In this document: positions 43,109-51,894 of the stretch, in pieces
Numbering within the stretch: position 1 is the stretch's first letter
How the letters are laid out: the number at the start of each line of letters is the position of its first letter
Assembly: GCF_008065375.1 (NCBI RefSeq)
Contig: NZ_VJYI01000004.1
Coordinates: forward strand, 186,001 to 250,000
Length of the DNA: 64,000 bases
Origin: Nonomuraea sp. SYSU D8015
GTDB taxonomy: Bacteria > Actinomycetota > Actinomycetes > Streptosporangiales > Streptosporangiaceae
Reading direction: 5' to 3'
Notes under the pieces: generated by a model
Told to the model about the DNA's origin: nothing
Database searches by the model: none
The model's input: the letters and a program-made list of their open reading frames with translations, nothing else
Position numbers and translations under genes: made by a program

Positions 43109-43886
43109 GATCCTCCAGTACGAATTCGGCGTACGGGACCGTCCAGACCACCTCGTGGCCGATCCGGTGCCCGACGTGCCCGTCCTCCCCGTACGCCGTG
43201 CCGTGGTCCGAGCAGATGATCACCAGGCACGGGCGGCGCATGAGACCGTAGAGCCGTCCGATGTGCCGGTCGACGTACCGCAGGGCCGCGGCGTGGCTCT
43301 CCAGCGAGTCGCCGGTGGCGCCGGGCAGGTAGAAGTGGTTGGGCTGGTGCAGCGCCGACACGTTGACGAACAGGAAGACCCGCCCGCGCACCCGGCGCAG
43401 CACCTCGGCGGCCCGGTCGATCTGATGCTCCAGGGACGCCGGGTTCGTCACGCCGAACTCCGGCTCCCAGTGGCTCTCCGCGAACAGGCCCGGCAGTGCG
43501 GAGCCGAGCGGCGTCAGCTTGTTGAAGAACCCGACGCCGCCCACGCACACCGTGTGGTAGCCCGCCTGTGCCAGGCCGGTGGGCAGGTCGGGCGCGTCGA
43601 ACACCCACGTGCCGCCGGCCGTGGTCTCGCTCCCGGGGAACGTGGCCGCGAACAGCCGCGGATGCGGCCCCGGCGTCACCGGGGTGGGCAGGAACCCGGC
43701 GAACATGGCCGCGTGGGAGGCGTACGTGAAGCTCCCCGGGCTGTGCCGCCGCTCCCAGGTCACGCCGGGCGGCAGCAGATTGGCGAGCCGGCCGGCTTCG
43801 GCCAACCCTGCGGCCACGTCGTAGCGCAGGGTGTCCAGCGTGACGAGGAGGATGTCGTGACTGCCCACGATGTCGTTCATGTTCAT
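43095..43886 (-). CDS. STM4013/SEN3800 family hydrolase
   Basis: A 263-residue alkaline-phosphatase/sulfatase-superfamily protein. It has DILLVTLDTLRYDVA (metal Asp and the nucleophile Thr), HSPGSFTYASHAAMFAGFLPTP, and the late metal ligands in VIICSDHGTAYGEDGHVGH. Thr in DTLRYD at the nucleophile position suggests a phosphomutase- or phosphoesterase-like reaction rather than a formylglycine sulfatase. The ATG at 43886 overlaps the STM4014 stop by 4 nt. Confidence 0.92.
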   Translation of the reverse strand: MNMNDIVGSHDILLVTLDTLRYDVAAGLAEAGRLANLLPPGVTWERRHSPGSFTYASHAAMFAGFLPTPVTPGPHPRLFAATFPGSETTAGGTWVFDAPDLPTGLAQAGYHTVCVGGVGFFNKLTPLGSALPGLFAESHWEPEFGVTNPASLEHQIDRAAEVLRRVRGRVFLFVNVSALHQPNHFYLPGATGDSLESHAAALRYVDRHIGRLYGLMRRPCLVIICSDHGTAYGEDGHVGHRIGHEVVWTVPYAEFVLEDHAAV

Positions 43887-44971
43887 CGGGCGCTCGCCGT
43901 CATGCCCGCCAGCACAGCCCGGACCTGCTCCGCGTAGGTATCCCGGCCATGTCCCGAAATATCCCCTAAGCCGGGCAGCAGGTCCCCGAACGCGTTCACC
44001 TCGGCCACCGCCACCGAGCGCCAATCCGCGCCCACCATGACATCCACACCCGTGGCAAGGCTGCCGGGAAAGCACGCCGCCGCCCGCGCGCACACGTCCA
44101 TCATCCGCTCCCACAGCTCCGCCCGTGACCGCACCAGCTCCAGATCGCCGCGGCGCCCGCCGAGGTGCAGGTTCGTCATCGGCGTGCGGCTCGTGCGCAC
44201 CACCGCGTGCGTCGGCCTGCCGGCGACGGTCACCACCCGCAGGTCGAACACCCTCCCGCCGGCCGACGCCTTCGGGAACCACCTCTCGACGTGCAGCCCG
44301 TCACCGGCCAGGAGGTCCACGACCCGCTCCACCTCCTCGTGGGAGGTGTAGGTGCGTACGCGCAGCGAGTTGAACAGCGTGCCCCCGGACCCCCAAGCCG
44401 CCGACGTGACGGCCTGGACCCGGTCGCCGCGCGCGTGGAGCGCGATCACTCCCGACGCCGACGATCCGTGCACGGGCTTGACGAACACGCGGGCCCACTT
44501 CCTGCGCGCCATCTCCGCACGCAGCTCCGCGTACGAGCAGATCTCGAAGGCCGGCGGCACCGGCACCCCCGCGGCCGACAGCACGGCGTGGCAGCGCCTC
44601 TTGTCGAACATCACCGCGATCTCCCGGACGTCCCCGAGCAGTCGCACGCCCGGGATGGCGGCGACCCGTTCCAGCCCCGCCGTGAACGCGGTGTACCAGG
44701 CCGCGCCCCCGCCGACCCGCGCCGGATCCCCGGGCCCGCGCAGCAACGCGTCGGTCTCGGCGTCCTCGCCCGGCGAGTCCACCCGCAGCAGCGAGCCCTC
44801 CGGGACGCGCAGCTCCCGCCCGGCCAGCACGTCGCGCCAGGAGATCACGTACGGCTCCGCCAGCCCGGCGGCCACCACGGCGTGGCGGAACATCGTCACC
44901 CGCCGATGCCCCGGTATTCCCACCACGGCGAAGCGGCCGGCGGAACCGTTCAGGACCGAGCCGCCCGGCAC
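43883..44971 (-). CDS. STM4014 family protein, ATP-grasp-like
   Basis: A 362-residue protein. The central part reads like an ATP-grasp ligase: VMFDKRRCHAVLSAAGVPVPPAFEI, KWARVFVKPVHGSSASGVIALH (ATP lid Lys and Gly-rich strand), VERWFPKASAGGRVFDLRVVTVAGRP, and near the end VDVMVGADWRSVAVAEVNAFGDLLPG with the metal-binding Glu and Asn. Such enzymes join carboxylates to amines, as in peptide ligation. GTG start at 44971 just after the STM4015 stop. Confidence 0.88.
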   Translation of the reverse strand: MPGGSVLNGSAGRFAVVGIPGHRRVTMFRHAVVAAGLAEPYVISWRDVLAGRELRVPEGSLLRVDSPGEDAETDALLRGPGDPARVGGGAAWYTAFTAGLERVAAIPGVRLLGDVREIAVMFDKRRCHAVLSAAGVPVPPAFEICSYAELRAEMARRKWARVFVKPVHGSSASGVIALHARGDRVQAVTSAAWGSGGTLFNSLRVRTYTSHEEVERVVDLLAGDGLHVERWFPKASAGGRVFDLRVVTVAGRPTHAVVRTSRTPMTNLHLGGRRGDLELVRSRAELWERMMDVCARAAACFPGSLATGVDVMVGADWRSVAVAEVNAFGDLLPGLGDISGHGRDTYAEQVRAVLAGMTASAR

Positions 44972-44972
44972 G

Positions 44973-45968
44973 TCACTCGCTCACCGCGACGAACCGCCAG
45001 GAGTTCTCCCGGCTCTCGCGGCCGGAGAGCACGACTTCGACCCCGGGCAGGGCCTTGGCCACGCGCTCCATCATCGAGGCGGACATGAAGTGATGATCGA
45101 GGTTGAGCCACCGCAGGTGAGTGAGCGGCTGGCCGCTGAGCAACGCCTCCGCCCCGGCGTCGCCGAGCGAGCCCATCGACAGGCTGAGCGACTCCAGCCT
45201 GCCCACGATGGGCGCGGCGGCCACGGCGGCGGCGATCTCGTCCTGAAACTCGGAGTTCTGCAGCCGCAGGTGGCGCAGCGCGGGCAGCCGCTCGCCGCTC
45301 ATGATGGGGGCGACATCGTTGATCGTGGCGTCACCGCCGTACTGGTCGATGCCGAACCACAGCTCCAGGAGCTCCAGGGCGGGCAGGTCGCTGCCGGCGA
45401 CCGCGCGGACGACGTCACCGGGAAGCCCTCCGGTCTCCATCCGCAGCATCCGCAGCGCGTCATGCCGGACCGGGCCCATGCGCAGCTCGGAGCCGCCGCG
45501 CACCTCAAGACGTTCGAGCTTCGGGAACGCCTCCAGCAGTGGCGTGATGTCCGCCTGCTGGATCCACGAGATCTCGGACTCCTCCGGCGAGATCGCGCCG
45601 AGGAAGATCGCGCGCAGCGCGGGCAGGCGTTCGGCCTCCGCGGCCAGCCGGGCCACGATGGGGTCGGCAGACTCCTCGTAGCACTCCTCCCACTCGCCGA
45701 AGACGAGGGCCGTGACCTGCGAGGTGTCCACGTGGTCGAAGAACCAGTCGAGAGTCTCCTCGATCTTCTCGGGGAAATCCTCGGACTCTTCGCTCGCGGT
45801 GAGCCGCCACGCCACGGCCCCGGCCTCCGGCAGCGGCCCGCCGCCCTCCTGCTCGTCCTCATCCAAGGCCGCGTCGGCGATGCGTAACCCGGCGTATTTC
45901 TCGTCGTAGCGCTCATAATGGCTGGGCAGCTCGGTGTAGTGGATCATGGTTTCCGGTTCGTTGCGCAT
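44973..45968 (-). CDS. STM4015 family LRR-like protein, copy A
   Basis: A protein of about 331 residues (324 if the second ATG at 45947, which aligns with copy B, is used). After a 100-residue N-terminal part (VAWRLTASEESEDFPEKIEETLDWFFDHVD) come leucine-rich repeats: LPALRAIFLG, FPKLERLEVRGG, HDALRMLRMETGG, LPALELLELWFG, LPALRHLRLQNSEF, GRLESLSLSMG, LTHLRWLNLDHHF. LRR proteins usually bind other proteins, so this may present or recognise the cluster's substrate. Its start overlaps the stop of copy B by one base. Confidence 0.92.
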   Translation of the reverse strand: MRNEPETMIHYTELPSHYERYDEKYAGLRIADAALDEDEQEGGGPLPEAGAVAWRLTASEESEDFPEKIEETLDWFFDHVDTSQVTALVFGEWEECYEESADPIVARLAAEAERLPALRAIFLGAISPEESEISWIQQADITPLLEAFPKLERLEVRGGSELRMGPVRHDALRMLRMETGGLPGDVVRAVAGSDLPALELLELWFGIDQYGGDATINDVAPIMSGERLPALRHLRLQNSEFQDEIAAAVAAAPIVGRLESLSLSMGSLGDAGAEALLSGQPLTHLRWLNLDHHFMSASMMERVAKALPGVEVVLSGRESRENSWRFVAVSE

Positions 45969-46939
45969 TATTCGTCCACCGCCACGTAGTGCCATTCCTC
46001 GCCGTCGTCCTCGTCGGGCTCTTCCTGATCGGACAGGTCCACCTCCACGCCGGGCAGAGCCTCGGTCACCCGACGCATCATCCCGTCGGTGAGGTAGTGG
46101 TGGTGCAGGTCGAGCCGGCGCAGGTGGGTCAGGGGCTGGCCGGTGAGCAGCGCCTCGGCCCCCTGGTCGGTGAGCACGCCCATGGACAGGGCGAGCGTCT
46201 CCAGCCTGGCCACGACCGGCGCCGACGCCACGGCGGCGGCGATGTCGTCCTGTATCTCGCTGTCCTGCAGCCCCAGGTAGCGCAGCGCGGGCAGCCGCTC
46301 GCCCCGGAGAATCGGGTCGAGGTCGGCGACCGTCGTGGTGCCGCCGTATTCGTCCACGCCGAGCCACAGCTCCAGGTGTTCGAGCGCGGGCAGGTCGCTG
46401 CCGGCCACCGCCCGCGTCACCGAGCCGTCGAGCCCGCCGGTCTCGATCCGCAGCATGCGCAGCGCGTCATGCCGGATGGGGCGCAGCCGCAGCCCCGAAC
46501 CGCCGCGCACCTCCAGGCGTTCGAGCTTCGGGAACGCCTCCAGCAGCGGCGTGATGTCCGACTGCTGGATCCACGAGATCTCGGAGTAATCGGAGCTGAT
46601 CGCGCCGAAGAAGAGCGAGCGCAGCGCGGGCAGCCGGGGAGCCTCCTGGACCAGTCGGTCGACGATGGGGGCGGAGGGCTCCGTATAGCAGTCCGGCCAC
46701 TCCCCGATGACGATCGCGGTGACGCGGGAGGCGTCAACCTGCTCGAAGAACGCGTCGAAGGCGTCGCCGAACTGGTCGTAGGTGCCGTCGGGCCACGAAC
46801 TCGCGCTGAGCCGCCACGCGACCTCGCCACTGTCGGGTGGTGGCTCGCCAGGGGGTGAGGTGATCTGCACCACCGGCAGGCCGGCGTAGCGTTCGGCGTA
46901 ACGGTGCTTATAGCCGAAGTACTGGTCGTACTCGATCAT
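45968..46939 (-). CDS. STM4015 family LRR-like protein, copy B
   Basis: A 323-residue paralogue of copy A, aligned over its whole length with the same repeat order (ISWIQQSDITPLLEAFPKLERLEVRGG is shared almost word for word). Its N-terminus MIEYDQYFGYKHRYAERYAGL corresponds to MIHYTELPSHYERYDEKYAGL in copy A. First gene of the STM cluster; GAGGA lies about 8 nt before the ATG. The usual locus has one STM4015 gene, so this is a tandem duplication that has begun to diverge, mainly in the N-terminal 50 residues. Confidence 0.92.
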   Translation of the reverse strand: MIEYDQYFGYKHRYAERYAGLPVVQITSPPGEPPPDSGEVAWRLSASSWPDGTYDQFGDAFDAFFEQVDASRVTAIVIGEWPDCYTEPSAPIVDRLVQEAPRLPALRSLFFGAISSDYSEISWIQQSDITPLLEAFPKLERLEVRGGSGLRLRPIRHDALRMLRIETGGLDGSVTRAVAGSDLPALEHLELWLGVDEYGGTTTVADLDPILRGERLPALRYLGLQDSEIQDDIAAAVASAPVVARLETLALSMGVLTDQGAEALLTGQPLTHLRRLDLHHHYLTDGMMRRVTEALPGVEVDLSDQEEPDEDDGEEWHYVAVDE

Positions 46940-47002
46940 CGGGGGAGTCCTCGGTCGGGGGGTTGACGCGTCCTGTCCTACCAGACCCGGCCGACACTTC
47001 GA

Positions 47003-48415
47003 TCACGCGAAGAGCGTTCTCCCCCAATAGTCTCCCGCATCCCGGACGCCGGGCGGGCAGGCGAACAGCCCGCTGCTGACGTGTTTGATGTACTCGTTGA
47101 GCGGATCGGTCTTGGCCAGGCTCATCTGCACGGGCACGAACTGCTTGCGTGGATCCCGCTGATACGCGATGAAAAATAGCCCGGCGTCCAGCCGCCCCAG
47201 CCCGTCCGAGCCGTCCACGAAGTTGTAGCCGCGGCGCAGCAGGTGCGCGTTGCCGTGGGAGCTCGGGTGGGCCAGGCGGACGTGGGCGTCCATGGGGATG
47301 CGCGGCTGGCCGTCCGGGCCCTTGGCCGCGAAGTCGAGCGTGTCGAACTCGCGCTTGCCGCCCAGCGGCGCGCCCTCGCCTTTGTCCCTGCCGATGATCT
47401 GCTCCTGCTCCAGGAGCGACGTGCGGTCCCAGGTCTCGATCATCATGCGGATCTTCCTGGTGACCAGGTAGGTGCCGGCCGCCATCCAGGCCGCGCCGTC
47501 CCCGGCCGCCGCCCACAGCTGGTCGCGCAGGAGGTCTGCGTCCTCCAGCTTCAGGTTGTTGGTGCCGTCCTTGAATCCCATCAGGTTGCGGGGCGTGGTC
47601 TGGGCCCGCGACGTGGACGACGTGCGGCCGAAGCCGAGCTGCGACCAGCGGACGGAGACCCGGCCGAAGCCGACCCTGGCCAGGTTGCGGATGGCGTGCA
47701 CGGCGACCTGCGGGTCGTGGGCGCACGCCTGCACGCAGATGTCGCCGCCGGAGATTTCTGGAATGAGCTGTTCTCCCGGAAATTTCGGCAGGTCGGCGAG
47801 GGCCGCCGGGCGCTTGCCCGCCAGCCCGAACCGCTCGTCGAAGAGCGAGGGACCGAAGCCGATGGTCAGCGTCAGGCCGGAGGCCGGCAGGCCGAGCGCC
47901 TCCCCCGTGTCGTCGGGCGCGGCCTCGGGGGCGCCGCCCACCGCGCCGTACGAGCCCGCCTCCTTGCCCTGCGTCAGCCGGGCGGCCGCGGCCGTCCACT
48001 CCTGCAGCAGCTCGACCAGCTCGGCCCGCTTGTCCGTGGTGACGTCGAACGCCACGAAATGCAGGCGGTCCTGGGCGGGGGTGACGATGCCCGCCTGATG
48101 CTCGCCGTAGAACGGGTAAGGGTCGGAGGTCGAGGAGGCGTGCGCGACCGGCGGCTCGTCGAGCAGTGAGCTCGCCGCCACCGCCCCGGCGCCCACGACC
48201 GCCGCGCCGGCCGCGCCCAGTCCGAACAGGCTCCTGCGGCTCATCCGCCGCCCGGCGCCCTCACCCGGCCGCCCGGGCTCCGTACGGTCCGAGCGCCGGT
48301 CGGACCCTGCGGTGGTCGCCTCGGCCGAGGGTCGTTCGAGACCCTGGGCGGCCCTGGCCTCGTCCGAGGGGTGGCCGGGGTGGCCCGGATCGCGGGGGTT
48401 CGTGGTTGAAGACAT
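47003..48415 (-). CDS. efeB: Dyp-type heme peroxidase, EfeB
   Basis: A 470-residue periplasmic-type peroxidase of the iron/heme uptake system. A long N-terminal tail carries a twin-arginine signal, GRRMSRRSLFGLGAAGAA, so it is exported folded with heme. The DyP motif GFKDGTNN holds the catalytic Asp, and the heme-proximal region is SSHGNAHLLRRGYNF. EfeB converts Fe(II) or removes iron from heme. ATG 48415 has GGGAGG upstream; a start at MSRRSLF would lose the tail. It follows efeO by 16 bp. Confidence 0.95.
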   Translation of the reverse strand: MSSTTNPRDPGHPGHPSDEARAAQGLERPSAEATTAGSDRRSDRTEPGRPGEGAGRRMSRRSLFGLGAAGAAVVGAGAVAASSLLDEPPVAHASSTSDPYPFYGEHQAGIVTPAQDRLHFVAFDVTTDKRAELVELLQEWTAAAARLTQGKEAGSYGAVGGAPEAAPDDTGEALGLPASGLTLTIGFGPSLFDERFGLAGKRPAALADLPKFPGEQLIPEISGGDICVQACAHDPQVAVHAIRNLARVGFGRVSVRWSQLGFGRTSSTSRAQTTPRNLMGFKDGTNNLKLEDADLLRDQLWAAAGDGAAWMAAGTYLVTRKIRMMIETWDRTSLLEQEQIIGRDKGEGAPLGGKREFDTLDFAAKGPDGQPRIPMDAHVRLAHPSSHGNAHLLRRGYNFVDGSDGLGRLDAGLFFIAYQRDPRKQFVPVQMSLAKTDPLNEYIKHVSSGLFACPPGVRDAGDYWGRTLFA

Positions 48416-48431
48416 CGCGCCATACCTCCCG

Positions 48432-49568
48432 CTACTTCGCGACCACCGGGGCGATCTTGCTGATCGGCTCGCCCAGCGCGTTGATCGCGTCCGACAGCGT
48501 CTTCAGCTCGGCCTTGGACAGCTCGTTGTGCAGCTGCCAGCCGTCGCCCTTCCGGTGCACCTCCAGCGCCGCCTCGGCCGCCGCGAACTTCTCGTCCAGC
48601 GTCTTGACCAGGTCGGGAGCCCGCTCTTCCAGCACCGGCCGGAGCGACTGCACGGCCGCCTTGGAGCCCTGGAGATTGGCCGCGAAGTCCCACAGGTCGG
48701 TGTGCGACCAGATGTCCTCCTCACCGGTGATCTTCCCGGTGGCCACCTCGTCCAGCAGCTCCTTGGCACCGTTGGCCAGGTTGAGCGGGGTGAGTTCGGC
48801 GGCGTTCGCCTTCTCGACGATGGTCTTCACGTCGGCGATCAGCTTGTCGGCCATCGGGCCCGACTCGCTGACGTCCTTGTGGATCCACAGATCCTTCTCG
48901 ATCTTGTGGAAGCCGGTCCACTCCTCGCCCTCGGCCAGGTCGGCCTCGCGGCCGTCGATGGCCGGGTCGAGGTCGCCGAAGATCTCCGCCACCGGCTCGA
49001 TGCGCTCCCAGTACGTCCGCGAAATCGGGTAGAGCGTCTTGGCCTCCTCGATCTTGCCGGCCTTGACCGCGTCCACGAACTCCTGCGTCTTGACCAGCAG
49101 CGTGTCGGTCTGCGACTTGACGTAGCGCTTGTAGCTGGCCACGGCTTCGGCGAGCTTGGCGTCCGCGGTGAGCTTCTTGTGCTCGCCGGTGACCTTGAGC
49201 GGGTTGCGGATGCCCTTTCCGACCATGCCCGGCTTGCACGCTGTCTCGTACGCGCCCGCGGGCAGCTCGGCGATGAGCTCGCGGGTCAGCCCCGGCACGA
49301 TGTTCTCGACCTCGGCCATGACGCGGTCACCCGGGGCGTACACGTAGAACTCGGTCACCTTGCTGCCGCCGTTGGTGATGGCGAACGTCGTGGTGCCGGC
49401 CGCGACCTCCGACGCGGCGACCTTGCACTCGGTGTCGGTCGCGGCCACGGCGATCTTCCCGGGCTTGGCGGGGGCCGAAGCAGAGGTGGGGGCGGAGCCC
49501 CCGGAGCCGCACGCGGTCAGGCCCGCGAGGGCGAGCGCGCCGAAGGACAGGCGGATGGCGGTACGCAT
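48432..49568 (-). CDS. efeO: EfeO iron-uptake lipoprotein
   Basis: A 378-residue exported protein. A lipobox (ALAGLTACGSG) ends the signal peptide. Residues 40-135 are a cupredoxin-like domain (KIAVAATDTECKVAASEVAAGTTTFAITNGG), followed by the M75 helical domain with the metal motif HKIE in EEWTGFHKIEKDLW. It binds ferric or ferrous iron outside the membrane and passes it to EfeU. AGGAG lies 4 nt before ATG 49568, 12 bp after the efeU stop. Confidence 0.95.
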   Translation of the reverse strand: MRTAIRLSFGALALAGLTACGSGGSAPTSASAPAKPGKIAVAATDTECKVAASEVAAGTTTFAITNGGSKVTEFYVYAPGDRVMAEVENIVPGLTRELIAELPAGAYETACKPGMVGKGIRNPLKVTGEHKKLTADAKLAEAVASYKRYVKSQTDTLLVKTQEFVDAVKAGKIEEAKTLYPISRTYWERIEPVAEIFGDLDPAIDGREADLAEGEEWTGFHKIEKDLWIHKDVSESGPMADKLIADVKTIVEKANAAELTPLNLANGAKELLDEVATGKITGEEDIWSHTDLWDFAANLQGSKAAVQSLRPVLEERAPDLVKTLDEKFAAAEAALEVHRKGDGWQLHNELSKAELKTLSDAINALGEPISKIAPVVAK

Positions 49569-49579
49569 GATGCTCCTGT

Positions 49580-50419
49580 TCACGCCGCGGACGACGCGGG
49601 CTTCGGGGTGGTCTTGGCCCGCTGCGGGCGCAGGAAGAGGACGAGGGTGGGGACGAGGTACGCGGCCCAGGCCATGACCTCGACGACGCTCGGCTGCGGA
49701 GTGATGTTGAACATGCCCGACAGCACGTTGCCGTACCAGGAGTCGGCGGGCAGCGCGGCGCTGATGTCGAAGGCGTAGGTGCTCAGGCCCGGCAGCACCC
49801 CGGCCTCCTGCAGGTCGTGCACGCCGTACTTGAGGATCCCCGCGGCCACCACGATGAGCAGCAGCCCGGTCCACGTGAAGAACCGGGTGAGGTTGATCCT
49901 GATGGCACTGGCGTAGATCCCCCAGCCGATCAGCACGGCGGTGAGCACTCCCAGCGTGACGCCGATCAACGGATCGGCCGTCGTGGTGGCGCCCTGGGCG
50001 AAGGCGAAGAACAGCAGCGCCGTCTCCAGGCCCTCCCGCGCGACGGCCAGGAACGCCATGACGACCACGGCGAGCGAGCCCACTTCGAGCGCCTCGGAGA
50101 GCTTGCCCCGCAGCTCCCCGGAGAGCGCGCGGGCCGCCCGCCGCATCCAGAAGATCATCCAGGTGACGAACACCACGGCCAGCAGCGATGTGATCGCCTC
50201 GAACAGCTCCTGACTCGTGTACTCCAGACGCGCCGCCGTGAAGGTCAGCAGCGCCCCGAACCCGACGGACAGCACGACGGCGACGGCGACGCCGCCCCAA
50301 ACTTGGGGGAGTCTGTCTTTCCTGTCGCTCTTGACCAGGAAGGCGATGAGGACAGAGACGACGAGCGACGCCTCCAGGCCCTCGCGTAGGCCGATCAGAT
50401 AACTGGCGAACACCGTCAC
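49580..50419 (-). CDS. efeU: EfeU, FTR1-family iron permease
   Basis: A 279-residue membrane protein with seven helices. It carries two REGLE motifs (REGLEASLV at 11-19 and REGLETALL near residue 120), which bind iron during passage across the membrane, as in yeast Ftr1. First gene of efeUOB. An iron box lies directly upstream, so the operon should be switched off by an IdeR/DtxR-type regulator when iron is plentiful. Confidence 0.96.
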   Translation of the reverse strand: MTVFASYLIGLREGLEASLVVSVLIAFLVKSDRKDRLPQVWGGVAVAVVLSVGFGALLTFTAARLEYTSQELFEAITSLLAVVFVTWMIFWMRRAARALSGELRGKLSEALEVGSLAVVVMAFLAVAREGLETALLFFAFAQGATTTADPLIGVTLGVLTAVLIGWGIYASAIRINLTRFFTWTGLLLIVVAAGILKYGVHDLQEAGVLPGLSTYAFDISAALPADSWYGNVLSGMFNITPQPSVVEVMAWAAYLVPTLVLFLRPQRAKTTPKPASSAA

Positions 50420-50430
50420 TCCCGCAAGGT

Positions 50431-50449
50431 GAGGAAAGCCTTACCTAAG
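50431..50449. promoter_or_regulatory. DtxR/IdeR iron box
   Basis: On the minus strand the 19-mer CTTAGGTAAGGCTTTCCTC fits the consensus TTAGGTTAGGCTAACCTAA with good agreement in its left half. It ends 12 bp before the efeU start, where a bound repressor would block initiation. Confidence 0.8.
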
Positions 50450-50514
50450 TAAGGCTGGCCGAAGCATACTCACCCGCGGGCCTCAAAGCGATAGCCCCGA
50501 CGGTGTGTGGATGG

Positions 50515-51894
50515 TCACTGTGCCAGGTTGTCCGCCAGCAACTCGAGGAGGGGTTCACGGCGTACGCACTGCTCCAGCAGGAACGAGTCCGCCAGGGCGA
50601 TCAGCTCGTCGTCGCCCAGCCCGCGGAACAGCTCGGCGTACTCCGGCAGCAGCGCCTGCGCGATCAGGATGTGCCTGATCAGGTCGTCGCTCTGGTAGCG
50701 GGCGCCCCACGGGTACGGATCCCACGTGGGGAACTCGGTCTCGATCAGCCGGTGCAGGGGCGCGAGCACGTCCGCCGCCTCCTCCATGGTGGAGCCCCAG
50801 CGGTCCGCGCCGAGCCGCCGCTTCTTGGCGATGAAGCCGCCGAACCTGTCGAGGTACGGCCCCGCGGCGTGCACCAGCCCCTGCAGCCCCACATCCTTGT
50901 ACGTCCACAGCGACCAGCCCACGTCCTGGCCGTCGTAGATCTCCAGCTGGTCCCGCAGGACCTGGTAGCGCTGCTCGTCCACCGCCGGATCCCCGGTGTA
51001 CACGGGCCCGAACTCGCCCACCCACAGCGGCGTGCCGGTCTCGCGCTGGAATTTGGAGCGCTTGGCGAACGTGCGCTCCAGCTCGGCGCGGTCGCACCAC
51101 TCGCCGCGCGTGTAGCCGGGGTAGGGCCCGCCGTGCGCGAAACCAGCCAGCGCGTAGTCGTGCATGACAAATACCGTGTTCTCGTACATCTCCCGAAATA
51201 TCGAGAAATCGGTGGCGTACGTGTTCCCATCCAGGAACAGGATGTGATGCGGGTCGGCGGCGCGCACGGCCTTCACCAGGCGGTCGTAGAAGGGACCGAT
51301 GACCTTGCCCGTCACGTCGCCCGGCTCGTTGACCGGGTTGTAGCCCGCCACCCAGGGGTTGTCGCGGTAGTGGTCGGCGATGGCCTCCCACAGGTGCACC
51401 GCCCGGTCCTGGAAGTGGCGGTGCTGCCAGAACGCCGCCACGTGCGTGGGGTTGTCGGAGTGCCAGTGCTGGTTCTGCGACCCCGGCAGGGCGTGCAGGT
51501 CGATCACGCTGTAGACGCCGCGCTCGCCGAGCAGCCCGATCACCCGGTCCAGGTGGCGGAAGCCGCGCTGGTCGATCTCGAAGGGGCGGTCGTCGGCCTC
51601 CCAGTGGTGGTAGTTGACCGGGATGCGCACGCAGTTCATGCCCAGCCCGGCCAGCAGATCGGCGTCCCGCTCGGTGAAGAACGAGGTCAGGAGCCGGTCG
51701 AAGAACAGCTCCGCCCGCTCCTCGCCCAGGACGCCGCGCACGGCGTTCCGCATCGAGGTCTCGTTGGCCGGGTAGCCGGTGATGAAGTTCTCCATGTTCA
51801 TCCAGCCCCCGAGGCCCACCCCGCGGAGCCGTACCGGCTGGTCGTCGTCCGTGACGAGATGGGTTCCGGACACATGCAGCATGAAAGCGGTCAT
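50515..51894 (-). CDS. Glycoside hydrolase family 5 protein, cytoplasmic
   Basis: A 459-residue GH5-type glycosidase without signal peptide. The fold opens with RLRGVGLGGWMNMENFI and LLAGLGMNCVRIPVNYHHWE; the acid/base Glu is in YNPVNEPGD and the nucleophile Glu in PLWVGEFGPVY. Being intracellular and linked to a CUT1 importer (ATGA overlap with the permease), it most likely cuts an imported beta-glucan or similar oligosaccharide. Last gene of the unit 54972-50515. Confidence 0.9.
   Translation of the reverse strand: MTAFMLHVSGTHLVTDDDQPVRLRGVGLGGWMNMENFITGYPANETSMRNAVRGVLGEERAELFFDRLLTSFFTERDADLLAGLGMNCVRIPVNYHHWEADDRPFEIDQRGFRHLDRVIGLLGERGVYSVIDLHALPGSQNQHWHSDNPTHVAAFWQHRHFQDRAVHLWEAIADHYRDNPWVAGYNPVNEPGDVTGKVIGPFYDRLVKAVRAADPHHILFLDGNTYATDFSIFREMYENTVFVMHDYALAGFAHGGPYPGYTRGEWCDRAELERTFAKRSKFQRETGTPLWVGEFGPVYTGDPAVDEQRYQVLRDQLEIYDGQDVGWSLWTYKDVGLQGLVHAAGPYLDRFGGFIAKKRRLGADRWGSTMEEAADVLAPLHRLIETEFPTWDPYPWGARYQSDDLIRHILIAQALLPEYAELFRGLGDDELIALADSFLLEQCVRREPLLELLADNLAQ

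Noticed and set aside
41016..49568. One operon from efeU through STM4011
   Set aside because: All genes share a strand, but a 63-bp gap with its own possible -10 box separates efeB from the STM cluster and there is no functional tie; co-transcription by read-through cannot be excluded.
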